From Aristolochia californica (lineage: Eukaryota; Streptophyta; Magnoliopsida; Piperales; Aristolochiaceae), in NCBI GenBank assembly GCA_029961685.1, contig JARWKL010000015.1:20925220-20989219 (forward strand): a stretch of DNA of 64,000 nucleotides, in the 5' to 3' direction. The notes beneath the pieces were generated by a model. That model had not been told where the DNA came from. It ran no database searches and was given only the letters and a program-made list of their open reading frames with translations. Position numbers and translations under genes: made by a program. Each line of letters begins with the position of its first letter. Position 1 is the first letter of the stretch. Positions 1 to 12,178 of this stretch are shown one piece after another.

Positions 1-3000
1 TTCCACCATGTATCTCATTACATGGAGAGTCAACACATTCAATTTCAGTTGATGGGAAGGTCCTCATCATACAACAGTCATCAGCAGGACTGCTTTTGCA
101 AAGTGGGTCACCATGTTTCTCACTAGGGAAATATGAATGTGGCCCTACCTGCTGACAGACTACGGAATCCTCAGTCTTGCCATAAGCAGCTGCCTTTGCT
201 GTGGAATATGTGGGGTCAAGATGGTTGGATTTTGCATGTTCAGACTGAATATTAGAATACTGAAGCTTCAAATCTGAAAAATCAGGTTGCTGTTCTAACC
301 AACCAAAACTAGATTGAGGAATATCAACCTTGACAGATCCAGGAGAAACATGATCCTGCTCAAGGTGTCCTTTACCTGAAAAATAAAGCATACAAATTGC
401 TGAAAGTTCATTTTACTACTAAAACCAAAACATTTTAGCTTTTTAGGACTTGAAATTTTGTAGCTGACATGTGAACAATACCTTGAAAATAATCAAGTGC
501 ATTGCTGGCTTCTATGTCAGAGAGGACATCTTCAAAGGGTACAGTACAGCCACTTGGGGGAAAAAATAAGTGATTTTCGTTTTTCTCCTCAGTTTTACAG
601 TCTGATACAACAGCCTTATCATTGTAACATTCCAAAATTTCCTCACTCATAGGTTGATAGTTTAAGGGCCCTCTTGTCTGATCAAGTCTTACAGGCAAGC
701 ATAAGATATCGGGGCAACTCAGCCTCTTTTCTGGAAGTGAGTGAGTGGTCTTGTCAGAGCCAGAAGGCAAGGGCCCAGTTACAGTATGATCATCGGCAGC
801 AATGTCCAAGCTGTCTGGAATAACCAATTTGGAATCTTCAGGGTGTCTGCTTTCAGTAATCAGGGCTATCGAATCACTCACAAGGTCATCAAGTTCATTT
901 GCTTCCAATTCACCTAAACAATCCACACCTTTATGATCATCAAAATTATTGAAAAAATCAGATTACTAATTCTTTGTTTTGGAAGTAAGGAATGAAACTC
1001 GGTACCTGAAGATTTGTTACAATCATGGTGGTGGGCGCTTTTGTTCTCCTTATGAGATTCTGCTCGAACCAAATATAATGGATCAAACTTAGAGGTTTCA
1101 GTAATGCGACCTCTTACCCTTTTCCTCTTATAGGTCTTCTTGACAGAAGGAACTGCACTTGGAATCAGCGCTTTTAACATGGATATTGCCAAGTCCTGCC
1201 CAATAGAATCACAATCACTTTTTCCTGAATTCTCATTTGAGAAACCAGACCATCCAATGTCTTTTCCTGTGTTTAATCCAGTAATTGGCTCTTCAGAATC
1301 AGCAACAATTTTATCTGTACACAATTTTCTTCCCATCAATAAACAATATAAAAAGAAGAAGCAATCATAGATAACCAACTGAGGAGCATCCAATGACACT
1401 ATAACATCACCTTGTGCAAAGTCAAGTGTATCAGCAACACAGTCTTCAAAATCATTCACATGCTTGAGCCTTGCTGACATAGGAACTTCTCCACCATCAT
1501 TTGTTGCTATCAAGGAGTCATCATTATGAAGACTGACATTTGATGACCTACCGATCTGCAACAAGTTCTCTTTTTGAGGTCGAAGGAAGATATAATAAAT
1601 AGTTCTACAAGACATTTAAGTTTGGGGGATCCAAAATGAAGTACATGATATGAAATAAAGTAAGATACCACATTTAAACAAAATAAGATTAAAAAAGCTT
1701 TCATCAAACATATTACTCAAGTAGCAACACTCTGCAAACAATGTGTTTTTAACTTGCCACTAAAATAACCTATTGAACCTCTCACTCATTTTTCCTTTGT
1801 CCATTTATATAGAAACTGACCAAAGTTTATTCACATATGTGCAATCCAGTTTTTCAACTCTCTTGAGCCTAACTGTAAATATGTTAGAACCAGGTAGTAA
1901 TACAGATTGTCTCGTGGAAAGCATGATGAAGCTGGTACTAGAAAATCCAATTAATACAGTAGGTTTAAATATAAATTCCATGGGATAGTGAAGGTTACCT
2001 TCTGCTGCTTCTGAAAGACAGTGGGCTCCTCTAGAGAGCAGTTGACAGCTCTACAAAACTCTAAAGGTAAATCATCTATGATAGTAGATGAATCGACTAT
2101 AGCTTTTAAATCAACTGGTGCCTGTTTGGTTTCCAGATTTTCTGATTCATGATTCTTGTCCTCAGTGGAGGCACTCATACATAAGCTGCTAGTGGGAAAC
2201 TTGGCAACTGGATTTGATATATCAAAGTTCAGGATAAGAGTACATTTTTTCTGTGTCTGGATAGGAAACATGCCAGCATTATGCTCAAGAGGCTGGTCAG
2301 ATGAAGTGGAGCAAATGTTATTCTCTCCATATGGATGGAATTGGTTCTCTTTGATACCACTGTCAATCTCTCCATCCTGACCAGCAAACTTAGTACGAGA
2401 TCTTTTAGGTACAGTCCCACTACTGGACTGTCTGCTCTTATTCCTCTGCTTCCCACTTCTCCCGGTGTTTTGCTGCTCTTCCAGATATGAGACCAAATCA
2501 GGATATTTGCAGGAGTCCGGAATTTGTGTCTCATGCTTTACTCTGGAGTTGTCATCACAGGAATTAGGAGAAACCAAACTTTGTTCTGCTGTTCCATGTA
2601 GACTTGCTACAAGCTCACGTAGAAGTCGCTGGACAAGTGGGTTTCTGAACCCAAAAAGCTGCATATTGGAAATAATTGGAGGAAAAAAACTGATGTTAGT
2701 TGATTACTTGCTAAGATTTGTGTTGCAGTTAGACAATGGAAAGGATAAATGGTAGTTGAAGTTAGGGGAAGCAATCAAACTATTAGACCTCATAAATGGC
2801 AACAACATTTGAAGGCAATCTTCCACTTGGCCATATACCATTATGACATTAAAATTTCTGAGACGGTTAATTAGTTTTATAAACACCATGAATGCCTAAA
2901 AGCTGAGTAAAATATTCCGCTTCCTGATTAACTAGCAGGAAAGAGAAAAGAGTCATCAAATAGGAAAGAAGGTTGCAGCTTACAACAACACAAACTGAGA

Positions 3001-4147
3001 ATCAGAATATTCTCATATTGGAATGTGAGAATTAGAATTAAAAAAAACTAATATCAACTTTTTTGTAATCTTTCTCCTCAAAAGAAAAGGGAAAAAAGCA
3101 ATAAAACAGACCTCAACTCCATCTATCTTGCAAGAAAATCGCTTTCCATGCAATGTTTTCACACGTGGACCACTTTCTCTCTGAAAATTTTCCCCAAGCC
3201 ATTTCGGGCGTCCATCCAGAAGATGACTTTCCATCCAAAGAAGATATCTACAATTAAACAAGACAAGTTCTTGTCTTAAGAAGTGAATAGGAGGAGAAAA
3301 CATGTGAATGATTATAAACAAAAACATCGAACTCTATCACAGTAATGGAATCTAACACTAAAAGTAATTGCAACAAGAGTCACCAGGTACTTAAACCTTA
3401 TACACAACTCCAAAACACTCAATCTTCATCAAGTAAAATCATCCTACAAACATAAGCAAATTGCTTACTACAAATAAAGGTCCTTTGAGGCCTTCAAGAA
3501 TATTCATCTTGCATGTGCTTCCAGCATGGATACGAACAGCATGATAACCAATAGGATAAGGGTGCCGATCTTTACCCTGGACAATAGAAAAGCACCCATA
3601 TCCATCAGTGTGGAAGATAGAGTTTACCAATCAAACAGAACACAATTAGTAGAACAAAGACGAGCCAACACCATTCAATTTCCACGAAGCCACAAAATAT
3701 CCATAAAAAATATTTCAAAAATGAAAATGAATGCATACCTAATTATTTTGAAAATGGAATTCCAGTATTAGGGAAAATCAACCAAACAGAGCCAATTTCT
3801 CACATCTTCGATAAATGAAGATAAAATTTACCAACCAAACAGAACACAGTTATTAGAAAAATGAAGAACCAGAGACCATTCAATTTTCACGAATCCACAA
3901 AATATCCATGTAAATATTTCAAGAATGGAAATTAATGCATATTTAATTATTCTGAAAATGAAATTACAGTATTAGGGAAAATCAGCTGAACAAAAGAGAA
4001 CTTTCGAAATGGGAAAAATGAAAATGAACAAGTAAGACGCAGTACGCGAGAGCTGCTCCAGTATTTCTTGTCCAAAGGACCTCTGTAAACAGTTCCAACA
4101 GAAATGATCTCCAGACCGTCCGCGTCATCCCGGTCCGGAGTCGCCAT
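1..4147 (-). CDS. FYRN/FYRC-domain nuclear protein, 5' portion (partial, frameshifted)
   Basis: Seven exons are read on the minus strand: 4147-4046, 3576-3469, 3247-3112, 2658-1999, 1555-1006, 928-482 and 375 to beyond position 1. All have GT-AG borders. Exons 1-2 encode an acidic start followed by GLEIISVGTVYRGPLDKKYW and then YPIGYHAVRIHAGS, which fits FYRN running into FYRC. Exon 3 and the start of exon 4 (HGKRFSCKIDGVE, then LFGFRNPLVQRLLREL) complete the conserved part. The rest is low-complexity, with a basic stretch (GKQRNKSR, PKRSRTK) that may act as a nuclear signal. FYR domains occur in trithorax-type methyltransferases and JmjC demethylases, but no SET or JmjC domain is visible here, so a chromatin-associated role is inference. 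Exon 3 is 136 bp between two phase-0 junctions and its reading frame changes midway, so the gene needs a 1-bp correction or is broken. The 3' end is outside the window. Confidence 0.75.
3112..3247 (-). pseudogene. Exon 3 of the FYR gene with a 1-bp frameshift
   Basis: From the acceptor at 3248 the frame continuing from exon 2 reads ISSLDGKSSSGWTPEMAW, the expected continuation of GPLFV. The conserved block that follows (FQRESGPRVKTLHGKRF and CKIDGVE) is in a different frame. The shift falls in the homopolymer cluster around 3184-3195 (minus-strand GGGGAAAATTTT). Removing one base from any of these runs joins both halves and makes the exon 135 bp, in phase with exons 2 and 4. It could be a real disabling mutation or an assembly error in a homopolymer. 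Confidence 0.7.
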
Positions 4148-4319
4148 GAGTTGAAAACAGTCTGGAGGAGGGAGAAGAAGATCCAAGCAGAAAAAGGGAA
4201 CTCTCTTTTCGCCCCTGGTTTTGTGTTTCCCGCCAAAAGCCAGGATGAAATTGGTTACGTATGCGTATTTGTCAAAAAAATTCTAAAAATCCTAACTTGA
4301 TTTGGACCAAAACAAAAAT

Positions 4320-4391
4320 CGCCGTTGCCGGGGATCGAACCCGGGTCACCCGCGTGACAGGCGGGAATACTCACCACTATACTACAACGAC
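4320..4391 (-). tRNA. tRNA-Asp(GUC): tRNA-Asp (anticodon GUC)
   Basis: The minus strand folds into a 72-nt cloverleaf. The acceptor stem GTCGTTG pairs with CAACGGC, with one T-G pair. The anticodon stem CCCGC/GCGGG encloses loop CTGTCAC, so the anticodon GTC lies at 4358-4356. The T-arm carries the B-box GGGTTCGATCC, and the discriminator base is G at 4320. There is no intron. A run of five T follows on the minus strand just past the 3' end, a good Pol III terminator. Confidence 0.97.
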
Positions 4392-6687
4392 TTGTTATAT
4401 AAAATCTCTCCTATATTAATATGAAAATATGTTGACGGATGTAGTGATGACAGTGGCTAATGCCCATTGACCTATGTGATTTGATGCACCAATTCGTGCA
4501 TCTATTTTTCTTATATCTTAACTACGATTAGGTTTCTCTCTCATTTATTTTTCCCAAATATCTTACTTTTATAATGTATAATGATTTCCAAATGGTAACT
4601 TTTTGCATTTAAAATGAAGTGCTTGTTGTATTTATACACTTCAAATGTAAAAATATATCCCACTCTTTTATCGGTTTTAACGCAATAATATTGCCCTTAA
4701 CAAAAAAATTGTAGTATATTGGAATAGGTACCACACGGTGTGAACTACTTCGTATCCACAAACGTGTTGGGTCACTCTTTTATGTTCTACCTTGAGTGAT
4801 CGGGTTGGTCGAAGTGGTTTCCTTATTACCATCTCTACTTGCATTTTCTTGTCTATGCTATTTTATAATTAAACACTAACATGGCATATGCTTTTGAGAA
4901 CAATTAGAGCATATAATAACCTAATTTAGGTCAAGTAACTTATTGAATGCCACTACTTAAGTTCTTGAAAAAAATATGTAAAAATCCACTAAATCACACA
5001 AAATTATCGAAAGAAACAACTCCAACAAATGTAAGTATATACTATAAGGGTGTCAATTTTACCTGTTATTTGATTTTTTTACTATCATGTTATTAAATAA
5101 AACAAAAAAATAACATAATTTTTTTTGCTTGAGTAGGTAATCGGATACTTAATAATTTCCATTATTCAATGAAATAGAAATGGGTAAGAATGACTCTCTT
5201 ACATAGTTAAAAGTAAGGATAATTCATTAACTTCACTTTAAGCTATAAAATAGACGAAGAAATATGTCATCACTCTTAAGGCCTCCTTCATTTCAAACAT
5301 GAAACACTTGACTTGATGAAGCTCTATATCAGTTGAGTGTAGCCTTCATTATATAATTTCAACTCCAAAACACTAATCTCCTTTTTCATCTTCGCTCTTC
5401 CTTGCCTCTCTCCTTCTCCTCCAATAGAAGGGCGAATTATAAATTTCATCATTCAGTTTGTATTTTGGACTGTATTTCTCCTTTAGTGTCCACACAAATG
5501 ATATTTTTTTATTTTCTTAAAATTCTAATAGCTAAATGTAAGTATTTATTTTTTAATTGTTCATGTCTCTTATACTATTTGTCTAGCTATTTAAATTCCA
5601 TTTTTAAGTTTTTTATGTTGTGTTCATAATGTTTTAACTATTATGGCATTGTATGTTTTATTTTTTTAGAGTGACATTATTTAAAGTCTTTTATATGATT
5701 ATATGGATTTTTTAAAATAATTTTATATGTTTCAAAATAAATCTTATTATTCCAATTACCCATTTTACCATTCGGTTAAAAAATCATGTAAAGGATAATT
5801 AAATCGATTCCACGTAAATGGAACAATCTACATAATAATTTATTTTGTCTCGTTCCTATACATTATCTAGCTCTCAAAAAGACATATTAACACAAAAAGT
5901 TTAGAACAACTTATATTGATCTTTCACATGCAAATTCCTAACAACTTTTGTTTTTTTTCAAATTTTTATTTTATAAAGAAGAACAATGAACTTCTACAAC
6001 TCTTTTGCCCATTAGCTACAAAAAATTAACAAAAAATGATTTCTTTTATATTTCACCTCCATAAATTGATTACTATGATTCTATATGTAAAGCATTATAT
6101 TACCATATAAGTATCAGAGAATTTCATTTGAAGTTCAAATCGTTGTTATGAGTCTTCCTAACTCATGGATTTTCCAACTCCCAACATCACTCGAGCGAGT
6201 CAAAGACTGCTCAGGCTTTTGTGTGCCTCGGTAAAAAAACGAAGGATTTTGGTGACTCACACACAGAGGAAAATCAATTTAACTCTTGGAAATGTACAAT
6301 ACATGCATTGGTAGTTAGGATGACATCAAGGATAGGGAAGGAAAACTTAAAGACACTTATTAAGAACACCTCACAGAGAACGATAATAGCATTTCATTAC
6401 CCCTGATATCATATGTTGGATATTGGTCCTTCAAGGATTTAACATTCGCTAGTATAAAAGTCTCCCTCTCTTTCTTGGATAGGATCTAAACATATGGGAC
6501 AACCCATATCGAATTTCTGCTCATAGTCGTTGCAATCTTGAGGAACCTCAAGACCAAAATCTGGTATGAATTTACCACTATTATTCTGAATGTGCAAATA
6601 AGTAATTATTCAAACAATAGTGAGGGAAATAGAACAACTCGTATCAAATTGGTATCTTTCATGTAAGGAAATAGAAGACAATGCAAC
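4392..6687. other. Intergenic AT-rich stretch, no gene recognised
   Basis: No coding region longer than about 75 codons and no recognisable domain occurs here. Around 6404-6420 the sequence ctgatatcatatgttgg resembles the junction between a primer-binding site and an LTR end seen elsewhere in the window (gataccatgttgaa), so a worn LTR fragment may start there. Otherwise it is AT-rich spacer. Confidence 0.5.
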
Positions 6688-6938
6688 CTTTGAAGAATCA
6701 AAAGAAAAAAGAAATATTTCATCGTGCTTAACATTAATGAATCAACAAGTATTTATAGGTTATAGATGGAAAGGATTATAGGATAAGTATTATCGGTATG
6801 ATTACATGATAAATGTTATCAGTGGGATTACATGATAAGTGTTATCTTTGAGATTACGAATAATTGTTATATGTTATCTCTATCATGCCCCTGCAAGATG
6901 GAACTTTGAAAGGAGAGTCTCGGTCTTAAAGAAGATGA

Positions 6939-7264
6939 TGTCGTGGTCCTGGGTTAAGTACCTATGTCTTTCGCTCCTAACAGACTAGTCTTTTGGGTAG
7001 TATTGGCTAGGTGCTTAACATTTGATATCAGAGCTAGCGCCACGTCCTGAGTTCGATTCTCGGCATGGGCATTCACGAATCTTGGACGTCGGTGTGGGTG
7101 TTCACAACTCATGGGACGTTGGTCACAACCCTCGTCGCTAGTGTAGTCGCTGTGGACGTCGACTCTTAAGGACGGGTGTGATGTTGTGGTCCTGGGTTAA
7201 GTACCTATGCCTTCCGCTCCTAACAAGCCAGTCTTTTGGGTAGTATTGGCTAGGTGCTTAAACA
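6939..7264 (+). mobile_element. TRIM element 1 (terminal-repeat retrotransposon in miniature)
   Basis: Two direct repeats of 82-83 bp (6939-7020 and 7182-7264) begin TGT and end ACA and differ at only a few sites. Immediately after the first, tgatatcagagc (7023-7034) is one base off the tRNA-iMet primer-binding site TGGTATCAGAGC. A purine-rich tract (aaggacgggtg) precedes the second repeat. The internal region is about 160 bp and non-coding. Size and layout fit TRIMs. It lies between the Copia RNase H remnant and that element's 3' LTR, so it is probably a nested insertion. The 5-bp flanks (gatga and aaata) do not match, so the target duplication is lost or the borders are slightly misplaced. 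Confidence 0.8.
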
Positions 7265-7269
7265 AAATA

Positions 7270-7830
7270 GACAAAACATTTTTTTTTCGAAGCGTGTTAG
7301 CAGAAGCGGTTTGGTGAGCGCATCGACTTACTAATCAGTAGAGAAAACAAGAGTAACCCAAAGAGCGCCACTCTGAACCTGTTCTCGAATGAAGTGGTAA
7401 TCCAAAACTACATGTTTCATGCGAGAGTGAAATACTGGATTGGAGCACAAATTTATAGCACCGATATTGTCACAATAAAGCACCAAATATTGTAGAGGAA
7501 AAATATCAATTTCAATGAGAAGAGAGTAGATCCAGTGGATTTCAGTTGCAGTGGTTGCAATAGAGCGATATTCTGCCTTTGTAGAGGAGCGAGCGTCAGT
7601 TTGTTACTTCTTAGAACTCCAAGAGATATGATTGCGACTTAGGTAAACAAAATAGGCACTTGTGAAAGTGAAATCATCCTTGTTTCCTGCCCAATCAACA
7701 TGAAAGAACGCATGAAGAGACAAGAAAGATTTTCGATGGAGGACAATATCATGATCCAGAGTCCCCCAAAGATAGTGCAACAATCGTTTGATAGTAGGGC
7801 AATTCATAAAATGAGACAACTTATTTACTG
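7270..7830 (-). pseudogene. Copia RNase H domain remnant
   Basis: The minus strand reads AVNKLSHFMNCPTIKRLLHY, then DWAGNKDDFTFTSAYFVYLS, then ISWSSKK, and after a stop ARSSTKAEYRSIATTATEI, NLCSNPVFHSRMKHVVLDYH, FIREQVQSGALWV and DALTKPLLLTRF. These are the ordered motifs of Copia RNase H up to the end of pol. In-frame stops near 7610 and 7320 show it is not functional. It is the only protein-coding part left in the enclosing element. Confidence 0.9.
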
Positions 7831-8323
7831 CATAGGTAGAGCTGACGGCAACTGCAGACAGCATCAGTGAAGGTCGACGGCAACGCCGATGCCGACAACG
7901 AAGGTGATGGTCTAAACAGAGTCGAAGGGAATGAAGGTGGTGGCGATGTCTGGCGACAGGCAAAGTCGGAATACAGTGAGATGGTGGTAGACGGAAGGAT
8001 GGAGGCGTTGGCGATGAAGGTGATGATAGGAGGAGAAAGAGTCAAGAGTTGCAGAGAAGGAGGGACAGAGAGTTGTGGCTCTGGTTCTTTAACGACAGGA
8101 AGGAGGATTTAGAGAGATCGGTCGCTCTGATACTATGTTGAACAATCGGAAGAGAATTTTTTTTTTTTTACCGTTCATTACATTCATGAATCACAGGTTA
8201 CAGATGGATAAGATTACATGATAAGTGTCATCGATAGAATTACAGAATAAATCTTATCAATGGGATTAGATGATAAGTGTTATCTTTGAGATTTAAGATA
8301 ATTGTTATCCGTTTTCTCTATCA

Positions 8324-10555
8324 ATATATGCATTACCTTGGTAACAATCCTCCCAACACTTCGGAGATGAAAAGAATCACAACCTACACACTAATAAACA
8401 TAGGAAAGCTTAAGAGGGGTATTCTTCATTTCACTTGCAGAGCTGCACGTAAACCATACACACATTCAGTACATACGTGATATAAAAAAGAAAACATGTT
8501 AGTCATCTCACTGCAAACGCTCACACGAATACAGAAATCCATCTGTACAGAGTATTGGAACCATATATCTTGTAATATTTCCCCTTCAGAGGGTAAGAAC
8601 CACATCCCAGTCAAATACCAAAAAATCAGCAAGAAAATGCCTGTATAATCAAATCAAAAGATGCCTCAGATATGCACCAAATCTAAACATTTCAGGTACA
8701 CAAACTTCACACTTCAGGAGAATCACAGCCGAAAGATCTGAACAGAAAATTTCAGGCTTCCAGTAAATGGCCTCTAAGCTGTTGGATGTATATTTTATCA
8801 CTCATTGCACCATTAGTAGAAGAGTTCAGCTACTACCATGGAGAATTGAAATGAATCTAAATACACGATATGTATAGAAAATTCAATCATGAACGAAAAA
8901 AGTAGATGCATTGTTGAAAACCGAGAATATGCCATCATGCATCTGATACAGAAGTGCCATACGTCAAGGAGACTGGTTTTCTTCTTTGCCCTAAAGACGA
9001 ATAATATCTCTGCAGTTCAGTGACAAAGCAGTAGAGTCGAACTGGTGCGTCAGGGGCTTCGTGACTGAACGAAAGAGGTGAGATATGATTTGGTCTTTTC
9101 ATTTGTTTGTGTTCTTATTCCTTTATCTAGTTTGGTGATACGAGAACAGGTATTGTGTTTCATTCGCATTTTGGTTCATATCTTCTTCAAATAATAACGA
9201 AGTTGAAGGCTTTGACAACTCACTGCAGGTTTTCTGAGCTGTGTCTCAGTATGAGATGGAATCAGGATCGTTCATTCATGTAGGTCCCACAACCCAGAAC
9301 CTTTTAATATCGTTTTTTTAGTTTAAAGGAAGCCAAACAAAAATCTTTCTTAAAGGGTGCCTGAATCCAAGAACATTTACAGTTTATGCATGAGCAAACA
9401 TTAATTTTATCTATAGAACTTCTCTAAGTACTTGCAATCTTTCTAGTCACCTTCCCAGTAGAGTTGCAGCCAGTTCTTCAAAGCTTCCTAAAGAGTGACC
9501 AAATAAAGGTAATATTTTCTGGTTTGTTCATTGAACATAAGAGTTGCAAAGCCCTGGATCAGCTCATTTTCTGATCGTTTCAATGGTGTTGAGTTTCTTA
9601 TGTCAATTCCAATGAAAGTGAAATCCTAACTGTCATCTTTTCATAGCCATCCTTCTACATTAATGGCCTGAAACAAAACCCTCAAATCTTTGACAAGTTA
9701 ACCAAAAACTGTCTCAGATGAAACAGAGTAGAAAACGCTGAAATGATCTCTTCAAGGGAACAATATAAAATGGTTTAAAAGTGGGAAGACAGTAAAAAAG
9801 GGGACAGCTACAAAGCCTGTCAACTGGGGCTCTAAGTGACCATTTCCTCATTCAGATACACAGAGGGCTGTCCATAGATCTAATTATCATGTCCAAATCC
9901 GTTAATGATCACGAAGTCCTAAATATTAGAATCTGAGGGCTTTTGGGTTTTTGTGGAGGAATCTGGAGGAGACAATGGAGTTGAGGGAAAAGGGAACCAG
10001 GCTGAGGGGCTGAGAGGCTTTGGGAAAGGGGATTGTATGAAGAGAGTAAGCTTCAGGGGTGCAAATGAAATCAGGGCTGCCTTCTTCTTTTAGCAATTGA
10101 AGAATGGTCACATCAGTTCACTACGAAAGCGATCTTTGATCTGAGCTTGAGTCGCTTTCTCACTCCTCTTTGTTCTTCTCTCTGGTTTTATCGTTAGTCC
10201 TGAATAAAGTGGGAGATTAGGAAGATGAGGTGCCTTTACTGGGTTCTCCAGCTGAGTGATTACATGGTGCTTGTATCTGGAAGCTTTTATCAAACTGAAA
10301 ACATGGCTTTTTAAGCATATATCTTCTTCTTCTTCTTCATTTTCTGCTAATCAATATACCGTGAGAAATGGCGAAGTCTCAGCAGCCTTTGAAGCGTTCA
10401 ATCTCTCGTATGTCTACCATATCTTGCGACAGTGCAACCTACCTCTGCAACTTAGTGAGAATTATAAACAAACCCCAGATTTTCTTTTTCACATTCATCT
10501 CCGCTTCATCTTCTCTCAACGTTCACTCTTCATCCTCATTCTTCTCTCTCTAGCC
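8324..10555. other. Upstream region of the CRC-type YABBY gene
   Basis: No gene is recognised. Two short minus-strand open frames near 9926-10293 show no familiar motif and sit in the likely promoter. Near the gene, a (CTT)n-rich tract at 10322-10339 and a pyrimidine-rich leader up to 10555 look like a 5' UTR. Arabidopsis CRC is controlled by several kilobases of upstream sequence containing MADS sites. I saw no perfect CC(A/T)6GG box by eye. Confidence 0.4.
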
Positions 10556-12178
10556 ATGGAGTTCCTCCCTCCCTCCGAGCACCTTTGCTACATCCGCTGC
10601 ACCTTCTGCGGCACAATTCTAGCGGTAATTTACGTGCTTGCATCTAACAGCAAAAGCCTCATCCAAATCTGAAAAAAACCATAGACCCACTCGAGAATTT
10701 TGGCTAATGATCTCCTCTTCTTTTTGTTCTTTCCTCATGTCTGCTAGAAACCCAGTTCTTTTTTAGCAATACCCATGAACTGTCTCGTTGTTTTACGAGA
10801 TAAAGCAAAGAAGATCACTTCGGACGCGTTTAGGCCTTAACTTTCTGGGTGGATAGATAGAGATGGTATAGTTGTTTACATTCTTGCCTTTTGTCTTTGC
10901 AGGTGGGAATACCAAGCAAGAGACTGTTGGAAAGCATCACTGTGAAATGCGGCCATTGTAGTAATGTCTGCTACATCAGTACCAGGCCTATGGTGCAAAC
11001 CCATCCTCCGGATTTTCAACTGAGCTACCAGCTGCAGGTCACGATCTTCATCATCATCACACTCTGCAACTTTAAGAAACCCTATAATATCTAGCATCTA
11101 CCAAAAGGAGATGCAATCAGCTAGATTGTTTCTCCTAGAGCATCTGCAGTTTCATTGGCGGTGATCAATGAATTGATCTCCTGTGGCTTCCGATTAGAAA
11201 ATAGCTTTCATGTCTGGTTTTCTAGAAGAAGTTAATTTCTTATTCATCTTTGATTTTTGGATGGAAATTAAAACCAGGGCCGTTGCAACGAATTCCGGAG
11301 AAGCCAGCCCTTGCCGTGTTCATCTTCTCCCACGTCCATCCAGCAGGCACCAGAAGTTCCTTTTGTTGTAAAACGTAAATCAGTCTTCCTCTGCAACCAT
11401 TTGGATTCTATCTTTCATTCTCTCTATCTATACGTATCTGTTATTGATTTCTGATCGTTGGCTTGTCTGAGGAAGCACCGGAGAAGAAGCACAGACTGCC
11501 ATCAGCTTATAATCGTTTCATGAAGTAAGAGAACTAAATATATTAGTTATCTTCGTCACTATTTGTTAGTATTAATGAAAAGAATCACTTTCAGAACTAG
11601 TATTTCTCTGGTGCAGCCATTTCTCTGCCACGTTTAATACCATAACAGTGTTCATCTTTTGTCTATAATCGTTTCATTCTCCATGTTTGTTTTCGTTAAT
11701 CATTTTCTTTCTTCTTTGATATTGTTTGAATTAACCAGAGAGGAGATACAACGACTTAAAGCTGCGAATCCAGAGATCCCTCACCGTGAAGCCTTCAGCA
11801 GAGCTGCCAAGAATGTACTTTCTCGCTCCACCGTCTAACACCTGCACTTGAACACACAACTCGTTTCATTTATCTTTTTCATATGACCTGTACCTGATCA
11901 TTTCTGAATATACTTTGATGGATCATGGACAACAGTGGGCGAGGTTTGACCCAAACGGATCGACTTCTGCGATCAACGCGCCATTAAACTTGAACCATCA
12001 CGTAAGAAAAAAGAAATCTAATAACTCTGTTAAAGCTGTACACTTAGATTGTTTCTTTCTGTACTAAATTTCACTGGGGTGAATGGTTCTGCAGGGACGA
12101 GCTACTGCTGCAATGGCGGACAAGGGTGATGAAGTCGGTAATCCTTCTAAAGGGGAGAGGCTCAAGTTATCTGAGTAG
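10556..12178 (+). CDS. CRC: YABBY transcription factor, CRABS CLAW type
   Basis: Seven exons: 10556-10624, 10903-11037, 11278-11374, 11476-11524, 11739-11814, 11936-12001 and 12095-12178. They join in frame to 576 bp (191 aa). The N-terminal zinc finger has the pattern C15-x2-C18-x20-C39-x2-C42, beginning SEHLCYIRCTFCGTILAVG. The C-terminal YABBY (HMG-like) domain reads HRLPSAYNRFMKEEIQRLKA, NPEIPHREAFSRAAKNWARF. EHLCY, VGIPSKRLL and TVKCGHC-like spacing match the CRC subfamily rather than INO or FIL/YAB3. CRC acts in the nucleus in carpel polarity, floral meristem termination and, in core eudicots, nectary formation. The start codon follows a CT-rich leader and opens directly on the zinc finger. 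Exon 2 uses an unusual donor, CAG|GTCACG. The gene looks intact, and exon number and sizes agree with the family. Confidence 0.92.

Larger units (their letters stand above)
6688..8323 (-). mobile_element. Internally deleted Ty1/Copia LTR retrotransposon with nested TRIM
   Basis: Two similar LTRs bound the element: about 8136-8323 (5' LTR in element orientation) and about 6688-6885 (3' LTR). They share the blocks gattacatgataagtgttatc and taattgttat and both end in ctctatca on the plus strand. Directly inside the 5' LTR, minus-strand TAGTATCAGAGC (8135-8124) is a near-perfect primer-binding site for initiator tRNA-Met. A pyrimidine-rich leader follows, then the sequence jumps straight to Copia RNase H, so gag, protease, integrase and most of reverse transcriptase are deleted. 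A purine-rich tract (minus GCAGGGGCA) precedes the 3' LTR. No target-site duplication is visible. Exact LTR borders are estimates. Confidence 0.75.

Noticed and set aside
1310..1380. Possible short intron inside FYR exon 5
   Set aside because: GT-AG ends are present, but the intron would be only 61 bp and would shift the frame. The uninterrupted frame reads well.
9926..10293. Two minus-strand frames upstream of CRC
   Set aside because: Around 60 codons each, different frames, no motif. Located in the likely promoter of CRC.
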